DNA of 29,114 nucleotides, from positions 1 to 29,114 of the forward strand of contig CAYMVO010000014.1 of assembly GCA_964393975.1 (NCBI GenBank). Direction: 5' to 3'. Numbering within the stretch: position 1 is the stretch's first letter; every line of letters begins with the position of its first letter. This DNA is from CALVNN01 sp964393975. GTDB taxonomy: Bacteria; Bacillota; Clostridia; Christensenellales; UBA1242. Positions 1-7,991 of this stretch are shown here, one piece after another. A program made the position numbers and the translations under genes. Below the pieces are notes generated by a model. The model was not told the DNA's origin. It did no database searches and saw only the letters and a program-made list of their open reading frames with translations.

Positions 1-109
1 AAGAAGCGTCTATAACTACTTTATTTTGGTTTAGACTTGCTTGTACATCTATGGGACGTTGATTGGTGGAGCGGGAGAGGATATTTTTAGGAAGGATAAA
101 ATATTTTTG

Positions 110-138
110 TTGATAGATCGATGTAGGTGTGGTATAAT
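110..138 (+). promoter_or_regulatory. Sigma-A promoter of the tmk operon
   Basis: A -35 box TTGATA (110-115) lies 17 bp from a perfect -10 TATAAT (133-138). The predicted start near 145 gives a leader of about 27 nt before the tmk start at 172. Nothing can be assigned in 1-109. One reading frame ends at 60-62, but it is too short to identify. Confidence 0.8.
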
Positions 139-171
139 CTAAAATGAGTGATAGATTTTAAGGAGAGAGAT

Positions 172-735
172 ATGTTTATAGTGATAGAAGGTGGAGATGG
201 AGTAGGAAAGACCACTTTAATCAATAATCTAAAGGTAGCGAGGAGTGAGTATGTGTTTACTAAGGAGCCGAATTTTAATGATGCTACTAGCAAGATAAGA
301 GCGATTATAGATGAGGGTGGGCTGAGTACTGAAGCGGTGGCATATTTGTTTGGTGCGTGTAGAGCGGAGGATACTAGAAAAGTGATAATGCCGGCACTTA
401 GCGTAGGGAAGACTGTCATTGCGGATAGATATGTTTATTCATCTATTGTATATCAAGGGTTGGTAGGAGGAATGGGTGTAGAAGAGGTGAGGGCACTCAA
501 TAAATGGGCTATGATTGAGCCTGATATGGTCATAATACTTAAGGGAAAAAGTTTCAAGGATGCTAGTGAAAATTGGTTGGATAATATAGGGCAAGGGGCT
601 GAGGTTGGTCGTGCTTTTGAATTGCTTGCGGAAAATGATTCCAAGCTATTCAAGATGGTGGATGTCACCGGTAAAACCCCTAAAGATATACTGAGAGAAG
701 TGTTGGATATTATAGATGGTGAGATATGCGAATAG
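172..735 (+). CDS. tmk: Thymidylate kinase (dTMP kinase)
   Basis: Phosphorylates dTMP to dTDP with ATP, in the cytoplasm, for dTTP synthesis. The 187-residue protein begins with a beta strand and the P-loop GGDGVGKT (residues 7-14). It has a KEP motif near 31-33, matching the dTMP-binding REP of the family, an RAED segment near 64-67, and the DRY motif at 85-87 followed by VYSS. The ATG at 172 was chosen over the in-frame GTG at 148 because AAGGAG at 160-165 lies just before it and the P-loop then falls at the normal distance. The protein is somewhat shorter than the usual 200-215 residues. The loss is in the LID part (about 125-150), where the usual Arg-rich segment is hard to see. It is the first gene of an operon and overlaps holB by 10 nt. 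Confidence 0.93.
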   Translation: MFIVIEGGDGVGKTTLINNLKVARSEYVFTKEPNFNDATSKIRAIIDEGGLSTEAVAYLFGACRAEDTRKVIMPALSVGKTVIADRYVYSSIVYQGLVGGMGVEEVRALNKWAMIEPDMVIILKGKSFKDASENWLDNIGQGAEVGRAFELLAENDSKLFKMVDVTGKTPKDILREVLDIIDGEICE

Positions 736-1634
736 ATTTTGATAAAATACTTAAGACTAATGCTGGATATAATAATTTTATGCGTGATTTTCGTAATGGC
801 AATTTGTCTAGAGGGTATCTATTTATAGGTGAAGATAAGGTGTTAAGGGATGAGGTGCTAATTAGGTGTGTAAAAACAATGTTTTGCACTAGTGAAAATA
901 AACCTTGTGGTGAATGTGCGGAATGTGCAAAGATTGATAATCATAATAATCTAGATGTGATGTATTTTGGCGGAGATAGTTTTACAAAAAATGATGCTTT
1001 GCGTCTCAAGGATGAGTGTATAGTAAGACCTATGACTGGGGATATAAAGTTATTAGTGGTGCCTAATGCGGACGCTATGGAGGAGTTGACACAAAATAAA
1101 TTATTAAAGACGCTAGAGGAATTGCCTAGTTACATAATGGTGATATTGTCGGTGAGCAGTGAAACGTTGGTGTTACCGACAATAAGGTCGCGTATGCGAA
1201 AGGTGTATGTTGGCAGTGGTGAAAATGCGGTTAAGGAGTTTTTGAGTGGTAAACCTTATGCGGATGAAATTGCTCTTTGTTCTAATGGGTTATTACAAGA
1301 AGCGGAAAGTTTAGCTAAAGATGTAAAATTTATTAATTATTATGAGTTTGCGATGTCTTTATTAAACGATTTTCCTAATAGTAGGGTTTTGGGTGAAAAG
1401 GGTAGATTTTTTGTGGAACATAAAAATGATACAATTAAAATACTTAGGATATTGATGTATGTAATGTATGACAATATGAAACAAAACAAAACGACGTATC
1501 CTACTGAAGCGTTACCAAATTGTATTCGTGCGGTCGGAAGAGGGCTGGAAGCACTAGATGCTTTTGCAAACCCTAACGCAGTGATAGATAATGTCTTATT
1601 AACAATCTTGGAGGAAAAAAGTAAATGCAAGTAG
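726..1634 (+). CDS. holB: DNA polymerase III delta-prime subunit
   Basis: Clamp-loader AAA+ subunit of DNA polymerase III, 302 residues. The N-terminal part has a degenerate P-loop region around YLFIGEDKVL (31-40), as expected for the non-hydrolysing delta-prime subunit. A zinc module follows with Cys54, Cys61, Cys64 and Cys67. The segment about 108-160 holds the Walker B-like LLVVPNADAM, then NKLLKTLEE, and the sensor-1 region TIRSRM, where the usual SRC is SRM. The gene overlaps tmk by 10 nt and ricT by 10 nt, so translation is probably coupled. The ribosome binding site GGTGAG lies unusually close to the ATG. The order tmk-holB-ricT matches the Bacillota neighbourhood, but yaaQ, yaaR and yabA are not present between these genes. 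Confidence 0.9.
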   Translation: MRIDFDKILKTNAGYNNFMRDFRNGNLSRGYLFIGEDKVLRDEVLIRCVKTMFCTSENKPCGECAECAKIDNHNNLDVMYFGGDSFTKNDALRLKDECIVRPMTGDIKLLVVPNADAMEELTQNKLLKTLEELPSYIMVILSVSSETLVLPTIRSRMRKVYVGSGENAVKEFLSGKPYADEIALCSNGLLQEAESLAKDVKFINYYEFAMSLLNDFPNSRVLGEKGRFFVEHKNDTIKILRILMYVMYDNMKQNKTTYPTEALPNCIRAVGRGLEALDAFANPNAVIDNVLLTILEEKSKCK

Positions 1635-2404
1635 AAGTTTTTTTTAAGAATAGCAACGCACCTTTTGTAGTGAATGTAGAGAATGTCTATAAACGAGATA
1701 CAATGGTCGTAATAGAGACGATGCGTGGCGTTGAACTCGGTAAAATCGGCAATATTACAAAAGCAAAAGCAAGGTGTAAATTTGTACGCTTGGCAAGTGA
1801 TGAAGACGTACAGAGAGCAAAAGATTTGGAGGAACGTGCTAATACTATACGTGACGAAGTGCAACAAATAATGAATGATATGGGGTTTGATGTAAAAGTA
1901 TCACTCATTGAGTTTACTTTGGATGCGAGAAAAATGATTGTGCATTTTGCTAGTGAAGTGAGAATCGACTTTAGGGGGTTGGTAAAGGTTCTCGCTAATA
2001 AGTATAAAAAGAAGATTGAAATGCATCAAATAGGTCTTCGTGATGAAGTGCGATATAAAGGAGGGGTGGGTACTTGTGGTCGTGAGTGTTGTTGTAAGGC
2101 TTTTCTCACTAATTTTGATAAAGTGTCTATAAAAATGGCAAAGAATCAAAATATTTCACTAGGTCCAAATAGGGTTAGTGGTGTATGTGGAAAACTTTTG
2201 TGTTGTTTGGCGTATGAAAACGATATGTACATTGAAGGCAATAAAAAGATGCCAAGAGTGCATCAAAAGGTGAAAACACCAGAAGGGGAAGCGGAGGTCG
2301 TATACAACGATATTTTGCGTGAAAGGGTGCATGTTCGTTTTGAAAATGGTGGGTATAATTTGAAAGATTATCCATTAAGTGAGATACATTGGGATGAAAG
2401 ATAG
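1625..2404 (+). CDS. ricT: RicT/YaaT-like PSP1-domain regulatory protein
   Basis: A 259-residue PSP1-domain protein. In Bacillus subtilis the homologue (YaaT, RicT) acts with RicA and RicF and carries Fe-S clusters. It influences RNase Y-dependent RNA processing and, through that, sporulation, competence and biofilm formation. Visible support is the Cys-rich core: Cys151, Cys155-157, Cys188 and Cys193-194 in the segments GTCGRECCCKAFL and GVCGKLLCCLAYE. The basic RDEVRYKGGVG lies just before it. The start at 1625 has GGAGG at 1610-1614. It sits between holB and the methyltransferase gene, as in Bacillus. No RicA or RicF gene is seen in the window. Confidence 0.92.
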   Translation: MQVEVFFKNSNAPFVVNVENVYKRDTMVVIETMRGVELGKIGNITKAKARCKFVRLASDEDVQRAKDLEERANTIRDEVQQIMNDMGFDVKVSLIEFTLDARKMIVHFASEVRIDFRGLVKVLANKYKKKIEMHQIGLRDEVRYKGGVGTCGRECCCKAFLTNFDKVSIKMAKNQNISLGPNRVSGVCGKLLCCLAYENDMYIEGNKKMPRVHQKVKTPEGEAEVVYNDILRERVHVRFENGGYNLKDYPLSEIHWDER

Positions 2405-3122
2405 AATAGATGACTTGCAGATAGGAGGACTCAAACTTTATCAAAATGATGAGCTGTATGCGTTTACTTCGGATGCTGTGCTATTAGCAAATTTTGACAA
2501 AATAAAAAAAGACGCAGTGGTGGTTGATTTTGGTACTGGTAGTGGGGTGATAGCGATACTAATAGCGTATAAATCAAAAGCGAAAATTGTATACGGTATT
2601 GAGATACAAAAAGTTATGAGTGATATGGCGTGTAGGAGTGTAACGCTTAATGGTCTTGAGGGACGAGTGAAAATTATAAATGATTCTATTCAAAATGCGT
2701 ATAACATTGTTGGGCGAGGGCAAGTTGATTTAGTAGTATGCAACCCGCCATATAGCAAAATTGGGACGTGTAAAGTAAACGAAAATGAAAACGCAAAAAT
2801 TTCTAGGCACGAGGTGTTTGTAACGCTGGATGAGATATTTGAATCGGCAAATCGTGTTTTAAAGAGCAAAGGTGAATTTCGTATGGTTCATCAAGCGACT
2901 AGGTTGGGCGAGATTATAGTATGTGCTAGTAAATATAATTTTGCACTTAAAAAAATGAGATTGGTGCAAAGTTTTATGGGTGTTAAACCGCATTTGGTGC
3001 TACTTAAGTTTGTAAAAGATGGTGGGCTAGGTGTGGAGGTGCTGTCTAATTTGATTATGAATAACTTAGATGGGACATACACCGATGAAGTAAGAGAGAT
3101 TTATAACAAGGAGACTTTATGA
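2394..3122 (+). CDS. TrmN6-like tRNA (adenine-N6) methyltransferase
   Basis: SAM-dependent methyltransferase of the YfiC/TrmN6 (YabB) family, which methylates N6 of A37 in tRNA1(Val) in E. coli. The substrate here is inferred. From the ATG at 2394 the protein has 242 residues. The SAM-binding motif VVDFGTGSGV is at about 43-52, an acidic motif-II segment YGIEIQ near 67-72, and the catalytic CNPPYSK at about 116-122 is typical of amino-group methylation on a base. A GTG at 2379 would add five residues. I prefer the ATG because it gives a short overlap with ricT like the other junctions, although its ribosome binding site is weak. The stop overlaps the rsmI start as ATGA. Confidence 0.85.
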   Translation: MKDRIDDLQIGGLKLYQNDELYAFTSDAVLLANFDKIKKDAVVVDFGTGSGVIAILIAYKSKAKIVYGIEIQKVMSDMACRSVTLNGLEGRVKIINDSIQNAYNIVGRGQVDLVVCNPPYSKIGTCKVNENENAKISRHEVFVTLDEIFESANRVLKSKGEFRMVHQATRLGEIIVCASKYNFALKKMRLVQSFMGVKPHLVLLKFVKDGGLGVEVLSNLIMNNLDGTYTDEVREIYNKETL

Positions 3123-3928
3123 AAGGTAAATTATATATAGTAGCAACACCTATTGGTAATCTAAAAGATATAACTTTACGTGCGCTAGATGTGCTAAAAA
3201 GTGTGGATATAATTATATGCGAAAACCCTTTACATTCAATGAAATTGCTTAATGAGTATGATATTAGGAAAAATTTACAACCTTTTCATAAATTCAATGA
3301 AAGGGCAAGCGTAGATAAGGTAAAAAAGTGGTTGGATGAAGGTGAGGATATCGCACTTATTAGTGATGCGGGTACACCGCTTGTAAGCGATCCTGGATAC
3401 TTGCTTATAAGTGAATTGAGAAAGGGTGATTATGAGATCGTTCCTATACCTGGTGCGTGTGCAGGAATAAATGCGTTGATTGCGAGTGGCTTAAATACCG
3501 AGAGATTTTGTTTTGTTGGGTTTTTGCATGGTAACAGGGCTGATAAGATAGATACATTAAATAAATATCGTGACCTTGAGTGTACACTAATATTTTATTT
3601 AGCGCCACACAACTTACTAGAAGATGTGAAAATTATTGCGAGTGTGCTAGGAGATAGAAACGCTGTACTGGTGAACGAACTCACGAAAATACACGAAAAA
3701 TATATTATGTTTAGTTTGTGTGGAGATTTGGATATAGATTGTCGTGGAGAGTATGTTTTGGTTGTGGATGGCGCTAGCGGTAAAGTGGATTTTAGTGGGC
3801 TAGGTCTAAAGGAGCATTTGGATATGTATATAAAAATGGGGATAGATGAAAAATCTGCTCTAAAAATGGTCGCTTCCGACCGTGGCGTTTCCAAATCAGT
3901 AATATACAAAGAACTAAAAACTAAATAA
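3119..3928 (+). CDS. rsmI: 16S rRNA (cytidine1402-2'-O)-methyltransferase
   Basis: Member of the tetrapyrrole-methylase fold family. RsmI 2'-O-methylates C1402 in the 16S rRNA decoding centre using SAM. The 269-residue length is normal. Family motifs are LYIVATPIGNLKDIT (5-19), ALISDAGTPLVSDPG (79-93) and PIPGACAGINALIASG (109-124), then FCFVGFL. The start has AAGGAG at 3108-3113 and overlaps the previous stop (ATGA). One oddity is that the segment usually read as EDTR is ENPL here (35-38), so two or three otherwise conserved residues differ. It is the last gene of the operon, with a terminator immediately after. Confidence 0.9.
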   Translation: MKGKLYIVATPIGNLKDITLRALDVLKSVDIIICENPLHSMKLLNEYDIRKNLQPFHKFNERASVDKVKKWLDEGEDIALISDAGTPLVSDPGYLLISELRKGDYEIVPIPGACAGINALIASGLNTERFCFVGFLHGNRADKIDTLNKYRDLECTLIFYLAPHNLLEDVKIIASVLGDRNAVLVNELTKIHEKYIMFSLCGDLDIDCRGEYVLVVDGASGKVDFSGLGLKEHLDMYIKMGIDEKSALKMVASDRGVSKSVIYKELKTK

Positions 3929-3932
3929 AATG

Positions 3933-3963
3933 GGCAAATATTTTGAAGATGTTTGTCTTTTTT
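3933..3963 (+). terminator. Intrinsic terminator after rsmI
   Basis: Arms GGCAAATA (3933-3940) and TGTTTGTC (3950-3957) pair over 8 bp with two G-U pairs, followed by a run of six T. It closes the tmk-rsmI operon. Confidence 0.7.
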
Positions 3964-4052
3964 ATTAAAGTGGTAAAAAATTAATCTAATTAATGTAAAT
4001 AAAAAATTTAAAGATGAAAAGAAAAGTGTTTTAAAAAATTATCATAAATAGA

Positions 4053-4081
4053 TTGTAAAGTGATGTGATTTATGGTAAAAT
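4053..4081 (+). promoter_or_regulatory. Sigma-A promoter of the tsaE operon
   Basis: TTGTAA (4053-4058), 17 bp spacer, TAAAAT (4076-4081). The predicted start near 4088 leaves about 24 nt before the TTG start codon of tsaE. Confidence 0.65.
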
Positions 4082-4111
4082 AATCATAAGATTAACTTTA
4101 CGAGGTCTAAA

Positions 4112-4516
4112 TTGAGAACTAGCGGTGAGAAAGAAACTTTTGTGATAGGTGAAAATTTTGGCAGGTCACTTAAGGGTGGTGAGGTGATTTTGTTGAATGG
4201 TGACTTGGGCGCTGGCAAAACTGTCTTTGCTAAAGGAATTGCTAAAGCGTTAGGTGTGGATGCTATAGTGAATAGTCCGACTTTTACTATAATGAATGAG
4301 TATTTTGGGCGACTTAGATTTTGTCATTTTGATATGTATCGCATAGATGATGAGAGTGAGCTTAGAGAACTTGGATTTAAGGAGATTATCGGCGATAAAA
4401 ATACGGTGTGTGCGATAGAATGGGCGAGTAAGACACCTAGTATAATACCTATAGATGCTATAAATGTCTATATTAGCAAAATTAGCAACGATGAAAGGGA
4501 GATTGATATAAAATGA
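4112..4516 (+). CDS. tsaE: tRNA t6A synthesis ATPase TsaE
   Basis: ATPase of the threonylcarbamoyl-adenosine (t6A) machinery, which works with TsaB and TsaD to modify A37 of ANN-decoding tRNAs. The 134-residue length is slightly short but normal. The P-loop GDLGAGKT is at 30-37, SPTFTIMNEY at 55-64, HFDMYRI at 72-78 and the conserved IEWA at 102-105. The start is TTG at 4112 with GAGGT at 4102-4106. The next ATG would remove the start of the conserved domain. Its stop overlaps the tsaB start as ATGA. Confidence 0.92.
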   Translation: MRTSGEKETFVIGENFGRSLKGGEVILLNGDLGAGKTVFAKGIAKALGVDAIVNSPTFTIMNEYFGRLRFCHFDMYRIDDESELRELGFKEIIGDKNTVCAIEWASKTPSIIPIDAINVYISKISNDEREIDIK

Positions 4517-5100
4517 ACTATATGATTATAGACACCGCTAATGATGTAGCAAATTATGCCATTAGAAGAAACTCCGAAGATTATGTGCTTCATTCGCCAA
4601 AAGGCGATAGACATAGTGAGAGTGTGCTTAAATATTTGGATGAATTGCTAAAAAAAAGCGACCTAAAGTTAAAAGATATAGATGTTTTTGGTGTGAATGT
4701 TGGACCTGGTTCTTTTACGGGCGTTAGAATAGGGCTCAGTGTACTAAAAGGGTTTTTTGCAGGCGGTTTAAATGCGAAGGTGGTTACTTTTAATAGTTTA
4801 GAAGTCATAGGTGAAGGGCGCGAAGGTGTTGTTTGTTTTCGAGCCAGTCGTGATGATTATTTTGCGGGGGATGCTGACATCAATAATGTAACTAATCTTC
4901 GCATAATGACTAACGCTGAAATAGATGCGTTGACTGAAAAATATGAATCAACTGATTTTGGAGCGAATGCAGAGCTAAACATTACCGAAAGAAAGGCAAG
5001 CGCGGGTGAGTTTGTGGATATAAATACAATAACAGCTATTTATCTAAAACTTAGTCAGGCAGAACGGATGTTAAAGGAGGATAAGGGTGAGAGTAAGTAA
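4513..5100 (+). CDS. tsaB: tRNA t6A synthesis protein TsaB
   Basis: Non-catalytic ASKHA-fold partner of TsaD in t6A formation. The N-terminal segment MIIDTAN and the signature VGPGSFTGVRIGLS (about 63-76) identify the family. At 195 residues the protein is a little shorter than usual, because the C-terminal part after about 105 is reduced and poorly conserved. It overlaps tsaE by 4 nt and the acetyltransferase gene by 14 nt. tsaD, often the next gene, is not in this window and must be elsewhere. Confidence 0.9.
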   Translation: MNYMIIDTANDVANYAIRRNSEDYVLHSPKGDRHSESVLKYLDELLKKSDLKLKDIDVFGVNVGPGSFTGVRIGLSVLKGFFAGGLNAKVVTFNSLEVIGEGREGVVCFRASRDDYFAGDADINNVTNLRIMTNAEIDALTEKYESTDFGANAELNITERKASAGEFVDINTITAIYLKLSQAERMLKEDKGESK

Positions 5101-5518
5101 GGCGACGGAGGATGACTTGCGCGCTATTGAATCAATAGAAGGTGAGTGCTTTGGCATTGAGGCGTGGACTCGTGATATGATAAAGAGCGATTTTAATGTT
5201 AGGTCATTTTATCAGGTCATACGCACAGATGAGGATGATGTGGCAGGGTATGCGAGTCTACTACTCCTTGATACGGAGGCGGAATTATTGCGTATTGCGG
5301 TAAGAAAACGTTATCGTAAAAAAGGATACGGGAAAGCGCTAATGAGTGCGGTGATTGAATATTGCGAAGATAAAGGGTTTGAAAAATTGTATTTGGAAGT
5401 CAAAGATTCTAATGAACCCGCAATGTTGTTGTATAAGTCGTTTGGTTTTTGCGAGGTCGCTCGCCGAAAGGGATATTATAAAGACGGCGATGCGGTCATA
5501 ATGTCAAGGATATTGTAG
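5087..5518 (+). CDS. rimI: RimI-like ribosomal protein N-acetyltransferase
   Basis: GNAT-family acetyltransferase of 143 residues. RimI acetylates the N-terminus of ribosomal protein S18, and placement after tsaB is the usual context. The acetyl-CoA-binding segment is LLRIAVRKRYRKKGYGKALM (about 67-86). It is followed by LYLEVKDSNEPAMLLYKSFGF (101-121) with the typical N-x-x-A-x-x-L-Y pattern, and then RRKGYY. The GTG start at 5087 is preceded by an excellent AAAGGAGG (5073-5080) that lies inside tsaB, so this is the intended start. The true substrate cannot be told from the sequence. Confidence 0.88.
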   Translation: MRVSKATEDDLRAIESIEGECFGIEAWTRDMIKSDFNVRSFYQVIRTDEDDVAGYASLLLLDTEAELLRIAVRKRYRKKGYGKALMSAVIEYCEDKGFEKLYLEVKDSNEPAMLLYKSFGFCEVARRKGYYKDGDAVIMSRIL

Positions 5519-5550
5519 ATTTTAAAGGCTACGTCTCATATATTATAAAT

Positions 5551-6279
5551 ATGAGAATGTTATATAAAGATATAAATATTGATTATGATTATGTCTACAG
5601 AGGAACCAAGGTTACAAATGTGTATTTGCATGGTTGGGGTGGTGACAGAAATATCTTTGAATGGCTAGCGAATGAGAGTAATCTTAACACATTAAATGTA
5701 GATTTACCCCCATTTGGTGATTCTGGGAGCCCAAAAACCGCTTGGGGACTAGATGATTATGTTGGAATAATTTTGGCGTTAGTTGATTTGCTTGGACTAG
5801 GCAAGATAAATTTGATAGCACATTCTTTTGGTGGGCGAATGTCACTTAGACTTGCTAGTAAGCAAAATATAGTAAACAAAATGGTTTTGACAGATATAGC
5901 AGGTGTTGGAGTGCGAAGTTTGTGGAGTATGCTTAAAATTTTTCATTATAAATGGATGAAGGTTTTGGCGAAAATCGGATTGTTGGATGATTGGTTTGTG
6001 GGTAAAAGCGGTAGTGAAGATTATTCTAGGCTGGATGATGTTATGAAAAAGACTTTTACTAATATTGTGAAAATAAATCAAAAGCACGAATTAAAAGATA
6101 TAGACGCTCCATGTTTGGTGGTCTGGGGTGATAGAGATAAAGATACTTCACTTAGAGTAGGGAAATATCTTGCGAAACACTTAAATGCAAAACTCGTAGT
6201 ACTAGGTGGCGGGCATTATGCTTTTTTAGAACACAAAGAAGAATATCTTAAGATTGTAAATGAATTTTTAGGGAGTTGA
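5551..6279 (+). CDS. Alpha/beta-hydrolase fold protein
   Basis: A 242-residue single-domain alpha/beta hydrolase. The oxyanion segment YLHGWGG is at 25-31. The nucleophile elbow AHSFGG (90-95) has Ser92, the acidic residue is in WGDRDKD (192-198), and the catalytic His is His222 in GGHYAFLEH. A helical cap lies at about 120-180. No signal peptide or membrane segment is seen, so it is probably cytoplasmic. Substrate is unknown. It lies 32 nt after rimI and just upstream of the cell wall genes murF-like and ddl. The ATG at 5551 has no clear ribosome binding site and sits in the 3' arm of a small hairpin. The ATG at 5557 is an alternative start. Confidence 0.85.
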   Translation: MRMLYKDINIDYDYVYRGTKVTNVYLHGWGGDRNIFEWLANESNLNTLNVDLPPFGDSGSPKTAWGLDDYVGIILALVDLLGLGKINLIAHSFGGRMSLRLASKQNIVNKMVLTDIAGVGVRSLWSMLKIFHYKWMKVLAKIGLLDDWFVGKSGSEDYSRLDDVMKKTFTNIVKINQKHELKDIDAPCLVVWGDRDKDTSLRVGKYLAKHLNAKLVVLGGGHYAFLEHKEEYLKIVNEFLGS

Positions 6280-6281
6280 TT

Positions 6282-7922
6282 ATGGAGTTTTTTGGGAATA
6301 TAGGCATACATTTTTATATTGCTATTGCTCTCGCGATTGTGAATGGAGCGATGATGTGTATGGTTGGATATAAATTTTTGCAAGTGCTACAACTTGGTGG
6401 TTACAAAATGAGTTCCTATGTGGAATGGGTTAAAGACACAAAGGGGAAATATATTAGTCGTGTGGCGTTTTTATCTTTTTTGTCAATTGCTGGTGTTTTG
6501 GTTACAAATGCCGTTTTTGATAGCTACATTGAAAATGGTTATTTGTCGTATTTAGGTTTGATATTTTACTTTTATTTTAGTATAGTATTTATCAAAAATT
6601 TGTTTGACGCACCTAAGAAAATACCATTAAAAAATACAAATCGTATGAGTAGATTAAATATTTGTTTGTTTTTAATTATGACTATTGTGACTTTCGGTCT
6701 AATCTCTTTAAGTACCGAGTATGTTACATTTTTGAGATATGGTATTATATCAATTACTCCGCTTATTTTAATAATTGCGATACCTATTGCACACTTTATT
6801 ATGTTACCGCTGGAAGCAGTGATAAGATTAAAGTATATTTATAAGGCGAAAAAAGTTTTAAATAAAATGCCTGACCTCATTAAAATAGGTATTACGGGTA
6901 GTTATGGTAAGACCTCGTGTAAATATATTTTAAATACAATGCTTAGCAAAAAATATTCAGTCTGTATGAGCCCACATAGTTTCAATACGCCAATGGGAAT
7001 AACGAAAGTTGTACTCAAATATTTGAAACCTTACGACCAAATTTTAATCGCGGAAATGGGGGCGAATCAGGTGGGGGATATTAATTATTTATGTAATATT
7101 ATAAATCCTAAAATGGGTATTTTGACCGCAATAGGTTCACAACATTTAAGAACGTTTAAGAGTTTGGATAATATCAAAAACACGAAAAATGAATTAATTA
7201 AAAGTCTAGAAAAAGTAAATGGTTATGCGGTGTTTAATGGGGATAATGAAGGTGCGAAAGAGTTGTATGACGAAGCAAATATTGAAAAGTCATATACATC
7301 TATTAATAATGAAAACGCATCTATTTATGTGAAAAACATAGCACTAAGTGAGAACGGAATGACTTTTGATATGGTATTAGATGATGGTGTGTATCCTTGC
7401 GAAACCAAATTACTTGGCGAACACAATATAAGCAATATTTTGTTATGTGCTTGTATGGCGAAAAAAATCGGTGTGTCTAGTAAGGACATAGTACAAGCGA
7501 TTAGTGAATTAAAGCCTGTACCTCATAGATTAGAACTGAAAACAAAATACAAAGGGTTTAAGGTGCTAGATGATTCATTCAATGCTAGTGTCGAGGGCGC
7601 TGAGAGTGCTTTAAAAGTATTGTCGTTGTTTGAGGGGAAAAAGATTGTGATTACACCTGGCTTGGTGGACTTAGGAAGTATGGAGCATTCGGAGAACGTT
7701 GAGTTTGGTAAGAAAATTGCAAAAGTAGCAGATGTGTGTATTGTTGTGAATAAAGCGAATCGTGAAAGTATAAAAGAGGGGCTAGAACTAGGTGGTTTTA
7801 GTGAAGAACAAATCATAGTAAAAGATAACTTTTCAACCGCATTTTTGGCACTTAAAGAAATAGTAGAGCTCAATAATACATGTGTGCTTATTGAGAATGA
7901 TTTACCTGATAATTATACCTAA
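6282..7922 (+). CDS. MurF-like Mur ligase with N-terminal membrane domain
   Basis: Probable UDP-MurNAc-tripeptide--D-Ala-D-Ala ligase (546 residues), adding the D-Ala-D-Ala dipeptide in peptidoglycan precursor synthesis. Residues 1-190 carry about five hydrophobic segments (near 8-30, 62-80, 90-107, 125-144 and 153-180). These replace the normal soluble MurF N-terminal substrate-binding domain. The Mur ligase core starts near 200 with the P-loop GITGSYGKTSCK (203-214), then FNTPMGIT, AEMGANQVGDI and GSQHLRTF. The C-terminal domain has PHRLELK, DDSFNAS and VITPGLVDLG. It ends in ENDLPDNYT, as MurF proteins do. The ATG at 6282 has GGGAG at 6271-6275. The TTG six bases upstream (6276), which would overlap the previous stop, is less likely. 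ddl follows, which supports the wall role. The same membrane N-terminus could mark a divergent ligase with another substrate. Confidence 0.82.
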   Translation: MEFFGNIGIHFYIAIALAIVNGAMMCMVGYKFLQVLQLGGYKMSSYVEWVKDTKGKYISRVAFLSFLSIAGVLVTNAVFDSYIENGYLSYLGLIFYFYFSIVFIKNLFDAPKKIPLKNTNRMSRLNICLFLIMTIVTFGLISLSTEYVTFLRYGIISITPLILIIAIPIAHFIMLPLEAVIRLKYIYKAKKVLNKMPDLIKIGITGSYGKTSCKYILNTMLSKKYSVCMSPHSFNTPMGITKVVLKYLKPYDQILIAEMGANQVGDINYLCNIINPKMGILTAIGSQHLRTFKSLDNIKNTKNELIKSLEKVNGYAVFNGDNEGAKELYDEANIEKSYTSINNENASIYVKNIALSENGMTFDMVLDDGVYPCETKLLGEHNISNILLCACMAKKIGVSSKDIVQAISELKPVPHRLELKTKYKGFKVLDDSFNASVEGAESALKVLSLFEGKKIVITPGLVDLGSMEHSENVEFGKKIAKVADVCIVVNKANRESIKEGLELGGFSEEQIIVKDNFSTAFLALKEIVELNNTCVLIENDLPDNYT

Positions 7923-7938
7923 TTAACCAATTTAAAGT

Positions 7939-7991
7939 TATAATCATATAAAACACTAGAAATCTTTATAATAAGGGGGCTAGTGTTTTTT
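7939..7991 (+). promoter_or_regulatory. Promoter-like -10 and hairpin overlapping the ddl start
   Basis: A perfect TATAAT (7939-7944), without a good -35, is followed by a perfect 10-bp inverted repeat AAAACACTAG (7950-7959) / CTAGTGTTTT (7980-7989). The repeat ends in a six-T run (7986-7991). It reads as an intrinsic terminator after the murF-like gene. The ddl ribosome binding site AAGGGGG (7973-7979) lies in its loop, and the TTG start codon (7990-7992) begins inside the T run. It could act as an attenuator or as a translation-controlling leader. Confidence 0.6.

Noticed and set aside
3..62. End of a possible upstream gene on the plus strand
   Set aside because: Only 19 codons are visible before the stop, and no family can be read from them.
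1340..1867. Minus-strand 175-residue reading frame
   Set aside because: Lies opposite holB and ricT, has no ribosome binding site and its residue make-up is typical of an antisense shadow.
5535..5555. Regulatory hairpin over the hydrolase start
   Set aside because: A 7-bp A/T-rich stem (CTCATAT/ATATGAG) could arise by chance at this base composition. Mentioned only in the gene entry.
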